From Alphaproteobacteria bacterium (GTDB taxonomy: Bacteria; Pseudomonadota; Alphaproteobacteria; Rs-D84): DNA of 36,232 nt. The stretch covers positions 1 through 36,232 of the forward strand of contig JAIDLK010000012.1 in the NCBI GenBank assembly GCA_029051085.1. Direction: 5' to 3'. Each line of letters begins with the position of its first letter. Within the stretch, counting starts at the first letter, position 1. The notes beneath the pieces were generated by a model. That model ran no database searches, was not told the origin of the DNA, and worked only from the letters and a program-made list of their open reading frames with translations. The position numbers and the translations under genes were made by a program. This document shows, piece by piece, positions 32,835 through 36,232 of this stretch.

Positions 32835-33395
32835 ATGAATAATAAAGACAAATTTGAAACGTACGCCACCCTGCTGCGCGAGTGGTCAAAAAAAATGAAC
32901 CTGGTCGCGCCCAGCACGCTGGCCGACATTGAAAAACGACATTTCGCCGACAGCGCCCAGCTGGCCGATATCTTACCCGCCGGCGCAAGCATAATAGACT
33001 TGGGAAGCGGCGCCGGATTTCCCGGCGTAGTGTTGGCTATACTTGGTTTTAATGTCACATGCATTGAATCCATCGGCAAAAAAACCGCTTTTTTAAATAC
33101 GGTTAAGGAAACACTTGGCTTGGACAATCTGACCATTTATCACGGCCGAGTAGAAGATTTTATTAAAAAAACACCGGTAAATCCCGGAAACACAGTATTT
33201 ACCGCGCGCGCATTTGCACCCTTGATAAAGATTTTGGATTATGTGGCGCGTACAAAATGCCGGCTTTTTTTATTAAAAGGCCGGGAAATAGAAAGCGAGA
33301 TAGCAACTGCCAAAACAAAATATAAATTTGACTATAAACTTGTTCCATCAAAAACAGGTGACGGCAACATAATAATAATAGAAAAACACCGGTAA
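32835..33395 (+). CDS. rsmG: 16S rRNA (guanine527-N7)-methyltransferase RsmG
   Basis: The 186-aa SAM methyltransferase has 'REWSKKMNLV', the SAM site 'IIDLGSGAGFPGVVLAI' (near residue 53), 'CIESIGKKTAFL' and 'ARAFAPL'. It methylates G527 of 16S rRNA. The family is usually about 200 aa. No ribosome site precedes the ATG, so the message may be leaderless. In many bacteria it sits between mnmG and parA. Here mnmG is over 11 kb away, and an inverted gene separates it from parA. Confidence 0.95.
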   Translation: MNNKDKFETYATLLREWSKKMNLVAPSTLADIEKRHFADSAQLADILPAGASIIDLGSGAGFPGVVLAILGFNVTCIESIGKKTAFLNTVKETLGLDNLTIYHGRVEDFIKKTPVNPGNTVFTARAFAPLIKILDYVARTKCRLFLLKGREIESEIATAKTKYKFDYKLVPSKTGDGNIIIIEKHR

Positions 33396-33417
33396 TTTCA
33401 TATGAAATTATTAACAA
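33393..33417. repeat. 25-bp direct repeat, copy 1, with 18-bp palindrome
   Basis: The perfect palindrome TAATTTCATATGAAATTA (33393-33410) is followed by TTAACAA. The whole 25 bp recur identically at 34475-34499. It begins at the rsmG stop codon and ends 10 bp before the end of the metallopeptidase-like gene. Confidence 0.9.
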
Positions 33418-33427
33418 TTCATTGAAA

Positions 33428-34402
33428 TCAGTACGGATATTCAAAAGTCTTTGGATTTAACATTTCGCCGGACGTCATATTAGTCTTTACTATGGAATCA
33501 ACCTTGTTTATAACACGGCGACGCGTTTCTTCGGTTGCTGAATTCCAAATATCAACACTGTTTTTTGCAAAAACAGTCCAAGGAGCCTTAACATCGTACG
33601 TCCACAAAACACCCCACTGATCGACCATCGGAATATAATTAAGAGCCGTCGGCATCAAATCACATTTATTATGAGGTTTATACTTTGGGCGTCTGACACC
33701 GCTTAATTCTTTCTTTATCTTGGTATGATAAAAACCCCGTTTGTGATCTCTTGCAAACTTATTAACCGCGCTTTCCAATACAATATCGGCAATAACAGGA
33801 TCACTGAAGTCAACCGGCACACCGTCACCATAACCAAAGTTCTTTTCTTTATGGCGCGCCATAATCAAGCTATCGGCACGCCACAGGAACGCGCGGTCCT
33901 GCGGATAACGTTCGCCATTTTCAATATGGTATTCCACCGCCTCAATTATTTCACCACCGGGTGCCATCGCCTCATTCATAACCGCCAAACGCGCCCTGTC
34001 CCATCTGGATAAATGATTTACATCCTGAACAATATGCGCCTTGCGCGCATGTTCCATTTCATGTCGCCGAACAGCCTCAATCGATTCGTTGGCAATATTA
34101 CAATAGTATTTTACGCGAGAATTGGCAGAGTCATCACACGCAAAATACGAAACACGCACCGTATTGGAACCAGGTACAAATTGACCAGCCGCAGAACGGG
34201 CATATTTCGCATCAAAATTTTCATTCGTAAAATATAAGGTGTCTATGACAAACTTTAAATCAGGCAACGGTTCAAAACGAATCGTTTTAGTGTTTTGTTG
34301 CGCTTCGACATCCGAGGCATTATTAAATACAGCACAACCAATAGATGCCGTCAAAGCGACACTTACCCCCGCAGATAAAGCAAGTACTTTCTTGAACTTC
34401 AC
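33428..34402 (-). CDS. Putative secreted HExxH metallopeptidase-like protein
   Basis: 324 aa from a GTG at 34402, chosen because GGAGGG lies 6 nt upstream; the in-frame ATG at 34441 is within the promoter. An N-terminal signal sequence (KKVLALSAGVSVALTASIGC) suggests export. The central 'RRHEMEHARKAH' has the HExxH zinc-binding pattern, and a glutamate-rich stretch 33-44 residues later (NEAMAPGGEIIEAVEYH) could supply the third ligand. No known family was recognised beyond this. It is inverted relative to its neighbours and flanked by 25-bp direct repeats. Its perfect-consensus promoter predicts strong expression. Confidence 0.55.
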   Translation of the reverse strand: MKFKKVLALSAGVSVALTASIGCAVFNNASDVEAQQNTKTIRFEPLPDLKFVIDTLYFTNENFDAKYARSAAGQFVPGSNTVRVSYFACDDSANSRVKYYCNIANESIEAVRRHEMEHARKAHIVQDVNHLSRWDRARLAVMNEAMAPGGEIIEAVEYHIENGERYPQDRAFLWRADSLIMARHKEKNFGYGDGVPVDFSDPVIADIVLESAVNKFARDHKRGFYHTKIKKELSGVRRPKYKPHNKCDLMPTALNYIPMVDQWGVLWTYDVKAPWTVFAKNSVDIWNSATEETRRRVINKVDSIVKTNMTSGEMLNPKTFEYPY

Positions 34403-34429
34403 AGTAAGCCCTCCATAAACATAGACAAT

Positions 34430-34458
34430 ATTATAACACAAGCATAATTATTTGTCAA
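34430..34458 (-). promoter_or_regulatory. Perfect-consensus promoter of the metallopeptidase-like gene
   Basis: On the minus strand TTGACA (34453-34458) and TATAAT (34430-34435) are exactly 17 bp apart. This is the strongest sigma70-type promoter in the window. The repeat palindrome (34475-34492) lies 16 bp upstream of the -35. Confidence 0.85.
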
Positions 34459-34474
34459 CAAAGGAGTCGTTGTT

Positions 34475-34499
34475 TAATTTCATATGAAATTATTAACAA
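34475..34499. repeat. 25-bp direct repeat, copy 2, with 18-bp palindrome
   Basis: Identical to 33393-33417 over 25 bp, with partial similarity (ATTGA) continuing after it. It lies in the divergent promoter region between the metallopeptidase-like gene and parA. Confidence 0.9.
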
Positions 34500-34553
34500 C
34501 CTATTGATTTTTAATGTTTTTTAACAATAAAAGCCGTCTGCACGTTAATTATC

Positions 34554-34582
34554 TTGACTGAACAGCGACGTTTTTATACCAT
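34554..34582 (+). promoter_or_regulatory. parA promoter
   Basis: TTGACT (34554-34559) and TACCAT (34577-34582) are 17 bp apart, 27 bp before the parA ATG. Confidence 0.55.
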
Positions 34583-34609
34583 AAAGGCCGGTAAACATCG
34601 GGAAAAAGA

Positions 34610-35383
34610 ATGACAAAAATAATAGCGTTTGCAAACCAAAAAGGCGGTGTAGGAAAAACCACAACCGCAATAAATATCGGTGCGTCACTGGCCGCAATAA
34701 AAAAGCGGGTTTTACTAATCGACTTGGACCAGCAGGGAAATGCCGGAACCGGATTGGGCTTTGTGCGCTCATCTCATCGCCAAAGCGTTTACGGCGTATT
34801 AAAGGGCACCGCAACGGCGGCTGACAATATTTTAACCACAGCCGTACCAAACCTGCACATTATGCCGTCAACACAGCAATTGGCCGCAGCAGAGGTAGAG
34901 CTGTATACGGAAGATAATCGTTTTTATCGTCTGCGCGACGCATTGGCGCCCATAATGGAGCACTATGATTATATATTACTGGATTGTCCGCCGGCGATGG
35001 GAAATATCACTGCAAATGCTTTGGCGGCCGCAAACGGCGTTATTATTCCAATGCAGTGCGAATTTTATTCGCTTGAAGGGGTTCAGCAGTTGATTAACAC
35101 CATAGAAGGTGTACGACGCGAATTAAATCCGAATATTGATATTCTGGGTGTACTGTTGACGATGTATGACCGCCGCCAGAGTTTAACCCGTGCGGTAGAA
35201 GATGAAATTCGCAGCACTTTTGGCGACAAAACATTTAAAACCGTTATTCCGCGCAATGTTCGCGTATCCGAGGCCCCCAGCCACGGTAAACCGGCATTGT
35301 TTTATGACTTTAATTCCCCCGGGGCCCAGGCGTATCTGCGTGTCGCGACCGAGGTGGTAGAACGTACAGAACAGGGAGTATAA
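34610..35383 (+). CDS. parA: Chromosome partitioning ATPase ParA
   Basis: This 257-aa ParA/Soj-type deviant Walker ATPase has 'KGGVGKTTTAINIG' at residues ~10-23, 'LLIDLDQQGNAGTGLG', 'YILLDCPPAMG' and 'VLLTMYDRRQSLT'. It is the small ParA form without an N-terminal HTH, as in chromosomal systems. ParA binds DNA non-specifically and moves the ParB-bound origin region. GGGAAAAAGA precedes the ATG. parB starts 1 nt after its stop. Confidence 0.97.
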   Translation: MTKIIAFANQKGGVGKTTTAINIGASLAAIKKRVLLIDLDQQGNAGTGLGFVRSSHRQSVYGVLKGTATAADNILTTAVPNLHIMPSTQQLAAAEVELYTEDNRFYRLRDALAPIMEHYDYILLDCPPAMGNITANALAAANGVIIPMQCEFYSLEGVQQLINTIEGVRRELNPNIDILGVLLTMYDRRQSLTRAVEDEIRSTFGDKTFKTVIPRNVRVSEAPSHGKPALFYDFNSPGAQAYLRVATEVVERTEQGV

Positions 35384-35384
35384 T

Positions 35385-36232
35385 ATGTCTTCAAAATTTG
35401 GATTAGGCAAAGGATTGGCCGACTTAAAGGCTGAAATGGGACAGATTCCTGATTTTTCTGTTCTGACGGGGGCAGAGCGTGTGGTTGTAAAGCAAATACC
35501 ACTGGCACAGATAGGTGCAAATCCGGACCAGCCGCGAAAAACATTTACCGATGCAGAATTACAAGAACTGGCGGCGTCGATTAAAGAAAAGGGCGTGTTA
35601 CAGCCGATTTTACTGCGCGCTGTTTCAGGCCGTCCATATATGTATGAAATTGTTGCCGGCGAACGCCGCTATCGCGCAAGCAAACTGGCCGGTCTGTCTG
35701 AAATCCCGGCATTGGTAAAAACACTGAATGATGAAAATGCGATGGAAATCGCATTGATTGAAAATGTTCAGCGTGAAAATTTAAACCCGATGGAAGAGGC
35801 TGCCGCATACCAGAACTTAATGGAAAAATGCGGATATGATTTGGCCGATGTCGTGCGTCTGATTGGAAAATCGGAAAGTTATATAAGAAATATTATGCGC
35901 TTAACCAACCTAGCCGATTCGGTAAAGGCAATGGTAGAGCGGGGCGAACTGTCCGCATCGGCGGCCCGTACAATTGCCGTGGCTGAAAACCAGGAAGAAT
36001 TGGCCCATAAAATTATAAATGAAAAGATACCGGTTGCCCAAATCGCAACAATGGTAAAACAGGGCGCGCGCAGCGGTAAGAGCCGGGCATTTTCATCAAA
36101 TAATCTTGATGAAGATACGCGACGAGATATGGAAGGCCGTATAAAAACAGCCCTGGGCGTGCCGGCAAAAATAACCGAGCGACGCGGCGGAGCAGGGCAG
36201 ATTGTACTAACATTTGCAACGCGTATCCAGAT
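35385..36232 (+). CDS. parB: Chromosome partitioning protein ParB, 3' partial
   Basis: The gene runs off the window after 282 residues. The CTP-binding N-terminal domain is clear (NPDQPRKTF, GERRYRASK at ~residues 92-100, LIENVQREN). The HTH region follows (DLADVVRLIGKSESYIRN, ~152-169). The recognition segment reads KSESYIRNIMRLTNL where ParB proteins usually have KSRSHVANTLRLL-like sequence, and 'LSASAART' replaces the usual 'SAGHAR'. The protein should bind parS sites near the origin and slide along DNA. AGGGAG precedes the ATG. Confidence 0.95.
   Translation, partial: MSSKFGLGKGLADLKAEMGQIPDFSVLTGAERVVVKQIPLAQIGANPDQPRKTFTDAELQELAASIKEKGVLQPILLRAVSGRPYMYEIVAGERRYRASKLAGLSEIPALVKTLNDENAMEIALIENVQRENLNPMEEAAAYQNLMEKCGYDLADVVRLIGKSESYIRNIMRLTNLADSVKAMVERGELSASAARTIAVAENQEELAHKIINEKIPVAQIATMVKQGARSGKSRAFSSNNLDEDTRRDMEGRIKTALGVPAKITERRGGAGQIVLTFATRIQ

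Noticed and set aside
1..36232. CRISPR array, insertion sequence or prophage
   Set aside because: No regularly spaced repeats, transposase, integrase or phage structural gene was seen. The only clear repeats are the two leader RNAs and the 25-bp pair.

Overview
The window looks like a chromosomal segment of a small-genome alphaproteobacterium, probably one of the uncultured host- or gut-associated lineages known mainly from metagenomes. That placement is inference. It rests on the yfgM-like/bamB pair, the mreCD-mrdA-rodA cluster, the rsmG/parA/parB neighbourhood, compact proteins (MnmG, GpsA and TopA are all short), gene gaps of only a few bases and frequent 1-20 nt overlaps. Almost everything is housekeeping. 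No transposase, integrase, CRISPR array or rRNA is visible.

Layout. 1-1256: a yfgM-like partial gene and a short bamB (+). 1264-9600: a minus-strand run mreC-mreD-mrdA-rodA-topA-(87-aa unknown)-dnaG. 9647-13703: rpmI-rplT, then pheS-pheT (+). 13706-15213: a small accessory island holding an orphan VirB2-like pilin, a 26-aa membrane peptide, two translationally coupled cysteine-rich secreted proteins and structured leader RNAs. 15222-19042: ileS-nth and tRNA-Thr(CGT) (-). 19152-19808: a DUF421/YetF membrane protein (+), convergent with the fabD-fabG-mnmG operon (19805-23119, -). 23108-23544: a promoter, a second structured leader RNA and a small HTH-like protein (+). 23528-26211: metG-queH and tRNA-Val(GAC) (-). 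26229-32807: TPR protein-gpsA, then xseB-mutS-truB-rpsO (-). 32835-36232: rsmG, an inverted HExxH metallopeptidase-like gene, parA and parB (parB runs off the end). No stretch longer than 300 bases lacks a gene. The longest gene-free gaps are 14946-15221 and 23059-23340, and both are filled with promoters, hairpins and terminators.

The most interesting signal is a repeated structured RNA. It occurs at 14971-15072 (minus) and 23211-23320 (plus). Both copies share an almost invariant single-stranded core (GCGAATATATTGAATAAGC) inside a long outer stem, followed by a 5-bp inner hairpin. Both stems carry compensatory base changes between the copies. Each copy has an upstream competing strand, ends in an intrinsic terminator whose 5' arm overlaps the outer stem, and sits about 25-30 nt before the ribosome-binding site of a small accessory gene. 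This is the architecture of an attenuator, a riboswitch or a terminated sRNA, and I do not recognise it as a known family.

The second strong signal is an 18-bp perfect palindrome (TAATTTCATATGAAATTA) inside a 25-bp direct repeat. The two copies flank the metallopeptidase-like gene between rsmG and parA. It resembles a parS/Noc-type site with a changed centre, and the ParB encoded here has an unusual recognition helix.
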